Positions 44,303 to 54,769 of a DNA stretch of 64,000 bases are shown one piece after another (within the stretch, counting starts at the first letter, position 1; each line of letters opens with the position of its first letter). Location of the stretch: contig NC_089392.1 in the NCBI RefSeq assembly GCF_003171515.1, forward strand, positions 1,240,001 through 1,304,000, read 5' to 3'. Both the position numbers and the translations under genes were made by a program. The DNA is from Pyrenophora tritici-repentis. Taxonomy: Eukaryota; Ascomycota; Dothideomycetes; Pleosporales; Pleosporaceae. Below the pieces are notes generated by a model, which ran no database searches, had not been told where the DNA came from, and saw only the letters and a program-made list of their open reading frames with translations.

Positions 44303-45979
44303 ATGAAGGTAGCCACTTCGGCGCTCCTCATCGGAGCCGCCGCTGCTCAGCAGCAGCAAATCCTCAAGTTCCCCGACTCGTTCAGCGAGCTCAAGGAGTC
44401 TTCATGGACCAAGCCTCTCCAGAACCTTGAGGAGAGCCTCAAGTCCCTCACGGGCGAGGCTCGTGCCACCTGGGACGAGATCGCCATGATGTTCCCCGAG
44501 AGCTTCGAAAAGGCGGCCTTTTTCAGCGAGCCCAAGCCGCACACGCGCAAGCAGGACAGCGAGTGGGACCACATCATCAAGGGCGCCGACATCCAGAGCG
44601 TCTGGGTCGAGAACGAAAAGGGCGAGAAGGAGCGCGAGATCGACGGCAAGCTCGAGCAGTATAGCTTGAGGGCCAAGAAGGTAGACCCCAGCGTACTCGG
44701 TGTCGACAAGGTCAAGCAGTACTCCGGCTACCTCGATGACGAGGAGGAGGACAAGCACTTGTTCTACTGTGAGTACCCCAATGACCACCACCCACGACTC
44801 CCCATCTAACAAATCCCAGGGTTCTTCGAGTCGCGCAATGACCCCAAGAACGACCCCGTAGTGCTTTGGCTCAATGGCGGACCCGGCTGCTCATCGCTCA
44901 CTGGTCTCTTCATGGAGCTCGGACCTGCCTCCATCACAAAGGACCAGAAGATCAAGCACAACCCCTACTCGTGGAACAGCAACGCTTCCGTCATCTTCCT
45001 TGACCAGCCCGTCAATGTCGGATACTCATACTCGAGCGGCTCAGTGAGCAACACTGTTGCTGCCGGCAAGGACATCTATGCCCTGCTCACCCTCTTCTTC
45101 AAACAATTCCCAGAGTACTCCCACCAGAGCTTCCACATCTCTGGCGAGTCGTACGCCGGTCACTACATTCCCGTCTTTGCCTCTGAGATTCTGTCCCACA
45201 AGAACCGCAACATCAACCTCCAGTCCGTTCTCATCGGTAACGGTCTGACAGACGGTCTTACTCAGTACGAGTACTACCGCCCCATGGCCTGCGGTGAGGG
45301 TGGCTGGCCTGCTGTTCTCGATGAGTCTCAGTGCAAAGCCATGGACAACGCCTACCCTCGTTGCGCCAGCCTCATTGAGAACTGCTACAACTCCGAGTCT
45401 GTCTGGTCTTGTGTGCCTGCCTCCATCTACTGCAACAACGCCATGATCGGTCCTTACCAGCGCACTGGCCAGAACGTCTACGATGTCCGCAAGCCCTGCG
45501 GTAGCAACTCGCTCTGCTACGATGAGCTTGACTGGATACAGGGATACCTCAACAAGAAGGAGGTCATGAAGGCTGTCGGTGCTGAGGTCTCCAATTACGA
45601 GTCCTGCAACTTTGACATCAACCGCAACTTCCTTCTCCAGGGTGACTGGATGAAGCCCTTCCACCGCGTCGTCCCCGGAATCCTCGAGAAGATCCCCGTA
45701 CTCATCTACGCTGGTGATGCCGACTACATCTGCAACTGGCTCGGTAACAAGGCTTGGACTGAGGCTCTTGAGTGGCCCGGTGCCAAGGCCTACAACCAGG
45801 CCAAGATGGAGGACTTTAAGATCGATGGCGATGGCAAGACTGTTGGTCAGGTCAAGTCCAGCGGCAACTTCACCTTCATGAGGCTCCATGCTGGTGGCCA
45901 CATGGTCCCATACGACCAGCCTGAGGCGTCGCTCGAGATGCTCAACAGGTGGTTGGGAGGTGGCTTCTGGAAGGCTTAG
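44303..45979 (+). CDS. cpyA: carboxypeptidase Y (vacuolar serine carboxypeptidase, S10)
   Basis: Two exons, 44303-44768 and 44820-45979, giving 541 aa. The 51-nt intron (GTGAGT...CCCAG) joins DKHLFY to WFFESRNDP. Signal peptide [16 protein letters not shown], then a ~120-residue propeptide. The catalytic set is present: GESYAGHY (Ser), [11 protein letters not shown] (Asp) and [13 protein letters not shown] (His). [10 protein letters not shown] forms the oxyanion region, and several Cys fit the conserved disulphides. It degrades peptides in the vacuole after propeptide removal. The DNA is codon-biased towards C-ending codons, as expected for a highly expressed gene. Long antisense open frames here are shadows. 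Confidence 0.97.
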
Positions 45980-47246
45980 ATGCTTTCTGAAGATGAATTA
46001 ATGGTTTAAGATTGTCACATTGGGTGCTTGTCAAGATTGCGAACGGATGGATAATCAGGTTCGCTTCTATGTAATTCAAATTGATTAGTGTATCTAATAC
46101 TCGTAGCTATCAATGTACAGAACTCACAAATCTCCAGTGTACTTGTACTTGTGATTTGTTCCAAACTTGTTTGATTCTAGTTGTTCTTCGCCCTTACGCC
46201 TTATATCCTGGAACGGCAAGCGGAGATTCTAAAGACTATCCCTGGACCATGAAGTGGAAGTGTTCCAGCCGTTTTCGAGAAATGAACGTTCCGGTTGTAA
46301 ACAGCCAAGAGGCGATTTTCTCGGATACATGTAAAACGTCCCCGAAGGTGGTATAGACAATGATTTCTCTTGAGTGACCACGAAATATGCCTTATAGAGA
46401 TCCAATAGGAGCTCGCTTCCCACAACAGTGTGCACATGTGCTATTCCGATCGCTAGATGAGTAGTAAATCAGCAATTTATCCATTGCACATACCCTATGA
46501 CCAACCTGCTTTTTTTACACTTCTCTAACTCACGTTTCTCTACTAAATCGACCGCCCGTTGTTTCTCAGGTCACCTGAATCTCGCAACTTAAGCTTCGAT
46601 GATCATATTCCCTTTGCATCTGCCACGCTTGCCGGTGTAATATTCAAAAGATGTGATTCTGGGCGCTGCTCCTTCATCTTGCACACCTTTTTTCCGGCAA
46701 AACACCACACTTTCTATGTGCGCGACCGAAATTTGTGATATCCTAATACAGTTGTGAAGGTAGCCTACTATACCACGAGCAAACACGAGATAGTAGAGAG
46801 GAGAGGTTTTAGCATTTAATCCTTTAGTAGTCTAGAACTAGTAGTGTAGATGGTTATTTCTTTAGGATTCTTTTGTAGAAGCTAAAGGAAGGGGCAATAG
46901 CTATAACGTAGTAGTAATAAATATGCCGTCTTAATTAGTCTGTAGTGGTGGTCTTTCTAGGTGGGTATGGAAGATAATAGACGTATTGAAGCTTGAAGCT
47001 TGAAGCTTGAAGCATGCTTAACTTCTCTTCTTTTAATCATCTAGAATGCGAGAAGGTGGAGAGTATAGGTCTAGATAACCCTCCTCTAGCTCTAGAACGG
47101 GTGGCGTGGGCGGCCTTTTCTCTGTGTCTCCCGTGGAAGCTGGAAGACGGGGTGACATTGCTTTTCCCTCCCGCTCATACGCCTCGAATCCTTTTCGCAA
47201 ATCAAGCAGGAGGCGACGACATCTTGCGCGCTGGAAATAGCGTAAA
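45980..47246. other. gene-free stretch with AT-rich tract
   Basis: 1.27 kb. From about 46800 to 46980 the sequence is AT-rich and full of TAG/CTA triplets, unlike its surroundings, and resembles decayed repeat DNA. A short tandem repeat lies at its right edge. Confidence 0.45.
46986..47013. repeat. tandem repeat, 4 x 7 bp (TTGAAGC)
   Basis: Four perfect copies of TTGAAGC in a row, giving three overlapping AAGCTT sites. Confidence 0.9.
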
Positions 47247-48168
47247 TCAGGCCAGTGGCACCGAGGATAGATAGTCTTGGCTTCCTGGTCTTGTTAGTTT
47301 GTCTGTACCAGAGTTCCATTGCGTAACAACACTCCACTCCGCGGACGCCAGGGAAGTAACAGGAAAATGCTCTAAACTCACGTTAGTCCATGTCAAAAAG
47401 GCATGATTATGGGAGCTACGATCTTCCAGATGTCCACCTTCGGGGACTGTCCAAATCTCCCAATAATCCCAACCAGGACCTCCAGGAACTGGTATCATTT
47501 TCAGCGATATCAGGTCCTCACACAAGCCTTCAAAATAGGCAGTCGTAGGCATGGGGGAAGATGTACGCCATTCCTCATCTTCTGGTACTTCCCACTCAGT
47601 AGACGGGCCATGAGGAGTAAGCTCGCCTACGGTAAAAAGTATCGAATTAGAAACCAACAAAAAGGCCGTAGAACTACACCAAAAACCACTTGTCGAATTG
47701 TTCGCATTCAGACTTACCATTGTTAGTATCCAGCATCCACCACGTCTCCAGACCAGCCGCCTCGATAGGATGCGATAATGGAACAACGCCCTATGGAATC
47801 CGCACTCCGGGAAACGGCCACATTTCCGTCCGGTGGGGATCTTCGAGCATATAGTCTTCCTCGGGGTAACGGAAGAGATTCGTGTAGTAGTTTCGGGTCG
47901 TCGTGTAGGGAAACGCGGGTCTGTCGCTGCTGTGTGAGAAAGGGACGTGGCGGATAAAGTCAATCATTCGCTCGTTGAAGCCCAGAAGACGTAACTTCGA
48001 AAGCGAGAGCATGCTATCGGAACGCCCGCCTTGTCCGGCGTATGCAATGTCTTTTGGCTTTATCGATACCATTTTGGAGAGGAGCTCGTAGTATCGCGCT
48101 ATGCTGGCTACGATGGCATCGCGGTCGTAACTTGGGGCAGCGTCCTGGTTTGGTGATGTGGCCGACAT
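47247..48168 (-). pseudogene. uncharacterised protein gene interrupted by in-frame TAG
   Basis: Two exons, 48168-47718 and 47626-47247, would give 276 residues, but codon 126 is TAG (47793-47791) between WPFPGVRIP and GVVPLSHPIEAAGLE. The 91-nt intron has a GTAAGT donor and a CCGTAG acceptor and keeps the frame, which supports both halves belonging together. The start at 48168 (MSATSPNQDAAPSY) is the likeliest; the frame is open 36 codons further. A further 45-nt GTGAGT...GCGGAG intron near the 3' end is possible and frame-neutral. The text (SKLRLLGFNERMIDFIRHVP, GGPGWDYWEIWTVPEGGHL) recalls SMI1/KNR4-type or similar fungal proteins only faintly. No GT-AG intron removes the TAG except a 15-nt one, too short to splice. 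Confidence 0.55.
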
Positions 48169-48845
48169 TGTAGCGGATATACAGTGTGAGGAAGTCCAAA
48201 AAGACTGTGATAGACGAATGGCGGTTTGATCTGGCGAAATCGTCTCTTGGCTCTGCCTAGGAAAAGTTGTCTTCAATACCCCGCGTCCCTCTGCCTTTCA
48301 TTTCCAGCCCGCCCCTTGCATAAGGGCATCCACCACCGCTCGATACCCGATCATCAACGCGATTGTACCTGAGACGCGTCCGTGCTAGCAGCTAACGAAA
48401 TGGATACGTCGTGGTCGGCAGTCTCTCAATGAAGCCTCGTTGTACGAGCAACAACTATGATATGTCAACCAGACGCCTTGATGACATAACTGGCGTTCTA
48501 GAAAGAACGTTTTGCTATATGCAGTGTAACAGTGGGGAAGCGGGAAACAATGTGACTAACCGAATATAATGAGGATTGAGCAAAGTGTGATGTAGTCTCG
48601 ACCCGGGATTACGTGAGAGACCCTTGTTGTCAAACAAAGATGCGATTTCATCATGGTAAATCATAAATGGCACTGACGATGTACTGACGACACGCGATAT
48701 GGTCCTGGTCCTGAGAAAAGGTGCATATAAAGACTCACCTGTCGAGCGTCAGCTGTTCTACATCAATCATCACAACATCGTCTCCAATCTCACAACTACT
48801 ACAATCTCAAAACTCTACCAAATTCACCAACTGAACATCATCATC
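48169..48845. other. divergent intergenic region
   Basis: 677 bp upstream of the con-10-type gene; TATA box noted separately. Confidence 0.45.
48726..48731 (+). promoter_or_regulatory. TATA box of the con-10-type gene
   Basis: TATAAA about 115 bp before the ATG at 48846, fitting a stress- or development-induced promoter. Confidence 0.5.
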
Positions 48846-49126
48846 ATGTCTGGCAACGACAACCCCGGCAACTTCGCCAACCGCCCCAAGGAAGAAGTCA
48901 AGGCCGCGGCCCAGAAAGGCGGAGAGCACTCTCACAGCGGTGGCTTTGCTTCCATGGATGCCGACAAACAGGTATACGCATCGCTCTCACAACTTATCTC
49001 AATATTTACTAACATGCTAAATAGCGCGAGATCGCTTCCAAGGGCGGCAAGGCCTCATCTGGCAACTTCGAGCCCGGCAGTGAGAAAGCCAAGGAAGCCG
49101 GACGCAAAGGAGGTCAGGCGTCTTAG
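48846..49126 (+). CDS. con-10/KGG-type stress and conidiation protein
   Basis: Two exons, 48846-48971 and 49025-49126, giving 75 aa. The 53-nt intron (GTATAC...AATAG) joins DADKQ to REIASKGGKAS. Three KGG motifs (AAQKGGEHSHSG, ASKGGKASSG, GRKGGQAS) are the mark of the stress-induced KGG repeat family, which includes Neurospora Con-10. Proteins of this type accumulate in conidia and under light, osmotic or carbon stress and are small, very hydrophilic and probably disordered. The leader from 48699 is open but has no family-like sequence, so the start is placed at MSGNDNPGNF. Confidence 0.9.
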
Positions 49127-49648
49127 ATCTGGTCATCAACACCCGATATTGCTCGGCATCACGACTTGGAGACATGATATTGCTTAAATGGTGCATGTGT
49201 CGCGCAAGAAGGCCAGCTGGAAGCCTTGAGTAGTCAGTGAAATGGAAACATGAGTCACAAATTCATATAAAGTCTTCCTTGGTGATCTGAATGATGTAAA
49301 ATCCATTTTGATTCTCGAAATTGTTGAATTGTTTTCCGTCGTAATACAAATACACCAAACTGTGTAAACGTTTTGTTCAAATATCGACCTATCCTAACCG
49401 TCATAAAAGCATGAGAAACATAAATAGAGGCCTTCCTCCGAGTATAGTATATGCGAACCGATCGACGATTCATATGCAGTACAAAAGCGTATAAGAGAGA
49501 AGAGTCATAAGACTATCGAGGTCCAAGAAGAAGTAGAAACACAACAACCAGCGTCCAGGAACGTGATGAACGAGTGTGAAGAAGAGAAAGAGTTATGTAC
49601 CGTTAAACGAAGCTTCCGGTCACTTTTAGAGGCCCGACCACATGCCGT
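49127..49648. other. convergent intergenic region
   Basis: 522 bp, AT-rich, holding 3' ends of the two flanking genes. Nothing else recognised. Confidence 0.45.
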
Positions 49649-50809
49649 TTAACCGTACATGTCGCAGCTGAAGGTCTTGATCTTGTACTCGCTTATACCA
49701 GCGACTACACCACAGTTGACATCCCAGGCAAGCTCAAAGTCGTCGCTCTCAGGCACACGGTCCTTCGCGCCGGCCGCGCACTTGGCGTCGGTAGTATAGT
49801 ATGAGACCTCCATCTTGGGGGCAGTCTTCCAGTCACAAGCATCCGTACGCCTGTAAAAGGTACGGCGGTGTAGGCGAAGAGCCTTGCGTTCGATGGCTTT
49901 GTCGGGCGAGTCACAAGTGCAGCGTGCGGCCAGAGTGAGCTCATCGCGGCGGCAGTCGCAGCGGGAACCGTCAACATCATAGCGGCGAGTGTTTGGCTTG
50001 ACTTGCGGGTGAGGGCGTCCCCACTTCCATGAGTTACCATAGGAGTTGTCAGGTTGTTCAGCCTCGCTGGTAGGAATCGCTGATGGCTCGTACGGTTGGT
50101 AGATCGTGGTTGCCACCACATTCGTAACAGTGACAACTGAGGGTTGCTGGGGCTGAGGCACCTGCGGCGCGGGGGTCTCTTTGGGTTTAGTTGGAGAGTA
50201 TGCTGGTGGTTTGGGCTGAGTCGCGGATTGAGAAGGCTTGCTGGGCTCAGTGCCAGAGTCGGCAGCGATGTTAACCTTGGCACAATTCACAAAGGCCTCA
50301 TGCTCGCGATTCAGCCACACCCACCCGAATAGAGCGTCGCCTGCAGGCATTCCAGTAGGAACCTTGAAATCGAAAGTCTGAGCTTCGGGTGAGCCATCCT
50401 CTGTTGCGTGAGGACAAGCACCGTGATACGAAGCAGCCATCTTCCACGTCTTGCCCTTATCCAAAGAGAACCCTACCTGACAAGAGCCTCCCGAGTGTGT
50501 GCCGCCGGGCGCCGCCGGATCGTAGTCGTAATTAGTAAGCTGGAAGTGGGCATCTTGGCCAGACTTCCATGTAACGCTCGCCTTCTCGGTATCGTACTTG
50601 TCTAGATGACCGCGGCAGATACCAGGTGAAGGTCTGCTGTCACCACCGTCGGGACCGCAGCAGCCGAGGGGAAAGTTGAACTCGGGGTCAAGTGTTTTCG
50701 ATTGGCGGTTGATGCCTGGAGCTCCACCCAAGGGAGCTGGATAGTACATGCTCATATGAGCCTGAGCAGCGCCAACCAGGGCGAGCACAGAGAGAGTCTT
50801 GATGTACAT
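49649..50809 (-). CDS. lytic polysaccharide monooxygenase-like secreted protein (AA11-like)
   Basis: Intronless, 386 aa. The signal peptide MYIKTLSVLALVGAAQA would leave His as the mature N-terminus (HMSMYYPAPLGG), as needed for the copper brace. A second His lies in SYHGACPHATEDG, and WVWLNREHEAFVNCAKVNI supplies an aromatic/Glu region. Cysteines in NFPLGCCGPD, GICRG, GSCQVG, GACPH and NCAKV fit disulphides. Residues ~190-270 form a Pro/Ser/Thr/Gln-rich linker. The last ~110 residues are Cys-rich (RCDCRRDE, RCTCDSP, DACDW, KCAAG, NCGVV, SCDMYG) and form a domain I do not recognise. It probably oxidises a polysaccharide such as chitin; family AA11 is a best guess. Confidence 0.75.
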   Translation of the reverse strand: MYIKTLSVLALVGAAQAHMSMYYPAPLGGAPGINRQSKTLDPEFNFPLGCCGPDGGDSRPSPGICRGHLDKYDTEKASVTWKSGQDAHFQLTNYDYDPAAPGGTHSGGSCQVGFSLDKGKTWKMAASYHGACPHATEDGSPEAQTFDFKVPTGMPAGDALFGWVWLNREHEAFVNCAKVNIAADSGTEPSKPSQSATQPKPPAYSPTKPKETPAPQVPQPQQPSVVTVTNVVATTIYQPYEPSAIPTSEAEQPDNSYGNSWKWGRPHPQVKPNTRRYDVDGSRCDCRRDELTLAARCTCDSPDKAIERKALRLHRRTFYRRTDACDWKTAPKMEVSYYTTDAKCAAGAKDRVPESDDFELAWDVNCGVVAGISEYKIKTFSCDMYG

Positions 50810-53332
50810 CGTGGTGTTTGGTTGTATGTTGGTAAGGCAGGACCGTAATTGAAATGAAAGAATGTTATAGGATCAGATAATGACCCTGGAGAAGGTTAAA
50901 CGTTGTGAATGCAGAAGTGACAGTGTATATGAGTCTGCGTTTGACAATGTCCTTCTGTGACTGCAAGAAGCGTTTGGAAAGATTTCCCTGATTGACAACA
51001 AAGAAGCTCAAAGAAGAAAGACGATCCTGCGTTTTCGGGCACAAGCAAATGAATGTAGAAAGAATGTCGACGAAGGCTAGCTTGTCAGGAGGGTGTGCGT
51101 CACGAGAAGTGATGCCCTCTTCCACAATGAGCGGCGTTCAGCCTTTAAATCAATCACTGATGGCTGGACCATAATTACCGGCAGACTCATCTGCCTTCCG
51201 CCTTAGTACATCCAGACTCAGCGCCTGGAGACCGCTGTGCGACAGGCATGTTAGTCATGATTCCCGACGGCAGGAGCTCAGTGGTAACCCCTGGCTATGC
51301 CCCGGACCAATGCGAGCGAGCCTCAGTGAGGCCAGGTCGCGTACATGCGGATACGGACTCGGCCTTGTTGTTTCGAAACAGCAAGACGCGAGTGGTGGGT
51401 GGAGTCTCGGGGCACCGTTGGCGCAAGACCGCGATGGAGGTTCTGCTGTTCCTGGATGAGGACGCTCGACATAGTGTTTCACGTCTTGCTCCTTTAGGCA
51501 TAGCAGCGGCGCTTGTTCCTGCCAAGGGGGATAGGGTGGACCATCACCTACGCGATTTTTACACAATCTTAACCTCGATCCATGATAAATAACAAAAACC
51601 CGTTTCAGCACCAGAGGCTTCTGCGATCCATCGGCTGTTTTTGCCACTGACAAGCAGACGTTGAGGTTCTGGGTACAGCCGCGGTCGCTTATTCTATCCA
51701 CGTGCGCGTGATCCATCCTGTTCAGGTTACTCTCAATCAGCTCTGTCCTTACTCCACTTGTTTATTTGTCGGACTATAGCAGCCAATTCGTGCCTGCTCG
51801 TATTTCCTTTAGTGCAACACTTTACCGGTACGAACGGTCTGGATGCAGCTTTTCAATGACACGCATTGGAAGGCACCCTCCCGACGGGTTACAGTGCCGT
51901 TGCTGACCGTGAGAGACACATGCAACCTTCCGTCTGTATGTTATCATCATATCCCTATTTCCAGTGCCGGTCATCGTTTGCGCCCAGAAACTGCAGGAGA
52001 CGTTCGACGGCCTGCTTCTAGACAGCAGCCGTGTCTTAGCGTAAACTCAATGCCGCTTGGTCGTGCGGGGTCCGGAATCCTGCATGCAGGCGCAAAGTCC
52101 ATACTCATTACTGCAGGATGTGGCGTACCTATACGAAGAGGATTCTATAGGAACCAAGAATCTTGGCCATTGCCTGGCTGTTGCACCAAACGAACTCCAA
52201 GGCCATCGTTCGTTTGATCCACAACTATAAGTCGTCCTATATCCATTTAGAAAAAAATTGTACGCGCCGATAGCTACGGGATAGTCATGGGATACGCCAC
52301 GATGTGGATCATGGTTTTGTGATTTATTTGGAACTGCATTCCGGCACGAGCCTGCTGAGAATAACCTGACCTGAACCTACCCTGATCATTCATCGCGACC
52401 CCAACTTCTACACACCAAATCTCTACGAAACCAGTTCCAACATTGCTGATTTCCTCACTAGAGTTGGTTAGCCACTCGAGGGCCCTAGCGGGCAGCCACA
52501 GACTCACGATGAAGCGCGCGGTGACACAGCTAAGAGTCTCCGCTAACCCCAACCGCCCGACTGTTTCACCACGCAATCACTTGCTCTATCGATTGGGAGG
52601 CGTTACTTGCATGCGTATCTATCGCCAGCTGGGGTGACAAGCGAGTCTTTCCTTGTCGTCGCTCCCCCAGATGACCTTGGAATCTGTTTGCGTGGTATCC
52701 TGAAATTTCACATAGACCACTGGGATATCCTGAATGCTGATGGCATTTCGCTGCAATTTCACGATGGTTGTGATGCGACTTGCAGCTTCTGTCCTCAAAC
52801 CTTGCTCTTAGCACCGTTGAGCCGTTGCTAAGACCTGTCACGCTAAAGTCGGCAATGACAGCATAGTCTCATCCAGTACATCGGTACTCAGGAGAAGCTC
52901 TTGTTGCGCATACATCGCATATTACACAGCAGGAAGGAAGCTGACTGTACTCAAGTCCTGCAGCCTCAAACACCCTGAAATTGTTACACGATCTCTTCTT
53001 GGTATTCTAACAAACAATTGGAGCGTTTTATCTTCTTGTGATTAGACATTAGATAATGTTGCAAGCTACTTGTCGGATTCTCACCACTGCAAGCCACTGG
53101 TATTCTTTGACAATATGAGAAGAGGCTATACTCAGGCCACGTACGCCTTCGCGGCTTCCGCGCACAAGAGGCGTCATCTGCTGAGTGGCAAAGGGAGACT
53201 CCGCGCTAGGTCAGCCGAGCCCTTGCGTATCCCCATGAATCCTTCAAACTTAGCCATCAAACTCTTCCTTACATGTCCCCGCAATGTGCGATTCGTGTGT
53301 ATTCTTGTCCTTCCGTCAGATCTATCTCATTC
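50810..53332. other. gene-free stretch of 2.5 kb
   Basis: Only short unsupported frames. A few 20-30 bp T- and A-rich tracts. No repeat family or RNA gene recognised. Confidence 0.45.
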
Positions 53333-54043
53333 TCACATCTCTCGGTAAAACTTTAGTTCCCGCGGCAGCCCATTAAACCCGCACGTACTAAACTTCCACC
53401 AGTCGGCCTTCTTTCTCCCTATCCACCACCTTATAGCTTTGGTATCTGGTGCTAAACCCCGAGGCAACTGATTCTCTGACGTAACATCGTGATTGGTCCA
53501 GAAAATGGGTACTTGAGTGTTGCTGTCTAAGCCCATCTTCCCAGTTTCCTCGTTGCGGGGTGTGCTGAGCTTTTTGTGTAGGACAGGCATAAAATCGTCC
53601 ATCATACTCTTGCACATCTCGGTACTAAAGTTATTTCGTCTCGCCGCACAGGATTCTAGCCAGTTGCCCCATTCGGCCAGTCTTGCATCTTCCTCCTCTT
53701 TTTGAAACGTTGTTCCTAGCTGTGCGAGCAGACATTGGTATGTTGCTAGACAATATGATACTAGGTTTGCGTACTCGATCATGGGAACATGTGGCGCTTG
53801 GATGTAGATGCTGTTCAATGCGCGGATGAGACAGTTACATACAGCAATCGTCTTGGAGGCAGCTTTTGGATCTGGTGGCGCATCGTCGGCCTGTAATATT
53901 GAGTTTGGAAGAAGGATCATCGGACCAGTTTCCCAGGCGTACGGTTTGTGTCTGTTGGTAGGGTGTTGCGGCATTGTGTGGATGGGAGCGGCTTCTCCGT
54001 GGCTTTCGAGTATCCAACGTTTCAGGTCTTTTTCAGTAGTCAT
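53333..54043 (-). CDS. hemerythrin-like helical protein lacking metal-ligand His
   Basis: Intronless, 236 aa, ATG 54043. The central part (AVCNCLIRALNSIYIQAPHVPM..., LVSYCLATYQCLLAQLG, then EEEDARLAEWGNWL) has the layout of fungal HHE/hemerythrin-like proteins, which read H-N-x-LIRGLNSIYLQAP... and H-H-x-x-E-E. Here the His positions are Cys, Gln and others, so an iron site is unlikely. The family link rests on that spacing and is moderate. The tail is Trp/Lys-rich (RWWIGRKKADWWKF). It may be a pseudo-hemerythrin or a diverged paralogue. Confidence 0.55.
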   Translation of the reverse strand: MTTEKDLKRWILESHGEAAPIHTMPQHPTNRHKPYAWETGPMILLPNSILQADDAPPDPKAASKTIAVCNCLIRALNSIYIQAPHVPMIEYANLVSYCLATYQCLLAQLGTTFQKEEEDARLAEWGNWLESCAARRNNFSTEMCKSMMDDFMPVLHKKLSTPRNEETGKMGLDSNTQVPIFWTNHDVTSENQLPRGLAPDTKAIRWWIGRKKADWWKFSTCGFNGLPRELKFYREM

Positions 54044-54769
54044 CGTTGGGGGGTGTAAGCAGTAGAAGCTATCCTAGCGATTATCATGCCCAGATCTTGC
54101 CGGGATACTCGATGCGCTACTTTGGGGTGATTATCATACAAAAGAACGCATGGCGTCAGGGTTATGTGAACATGCGGATCCGACCCTTCCTTTCGCCGTC
54201 CGTCCATCAATCTTTTTCCCGTGAACCGGATGCTCGGATGCTCAGCCCAGCTAAGGCGCGTCGCTCACGTTTGGACTAGCCGGGATATATGGAAGTTTTG
54301 ATAACGGCGTAGTCGCCGCATATTACCGCTCGCTGACAGCTGCAGATCTTCTCCGAATTGGTAATTTCTTTGTCTGATGGCGTTGTATCCGCTGTGAAAG
54401 TTTATAGGGGTCGAATCAAGCTGCAGCCTTATGGCGCGCGTCCGTAAGCCGAAGGAAGGATGTTGCCGGATGTATCTCTCTCACAACAGGGTTGTGACGG
54501 CACGGTCTTTATTGTTTGCACATGTGAGCCTCGGCTGTAACGTGATCAGCATGATGAAAATGACAATGGACCATGTCAAGAACCGAATAATGACCAAGAC
54601 GGGATAACTTGAGTGTATCACTGTCAATCACAATTCACCAAAGACGGGCCGAAACGCCAAAGCGCTGGGTGCATAGATATACTATCAATACTGGCATTCA
54701 TGTCGAACACAACACTACTCAACTGTAAGGCTGACGGTAGTTCCTTTTGGGGTTTTCCATTATACAATC
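54044..54769. other. gene-free stretch
   Basis: 726 bp between the hemerythrin-like and LEU2-type genes. Nothing recognised. Confidence 0.45.

Noticed and set aside
45041..45901. 286-codon minus-strand ORF
   Set aside because: Exactly antisense to carboxypeptidase Y; caused by its GC3-rich codon use.
47779..47805. 15-nt GT...CCATAG blocks ending the TAGs at 47793 and 21174 as micro-introns
   Set aside because: Far shorter than any spliceosomal intron; two cases can arise by chance.
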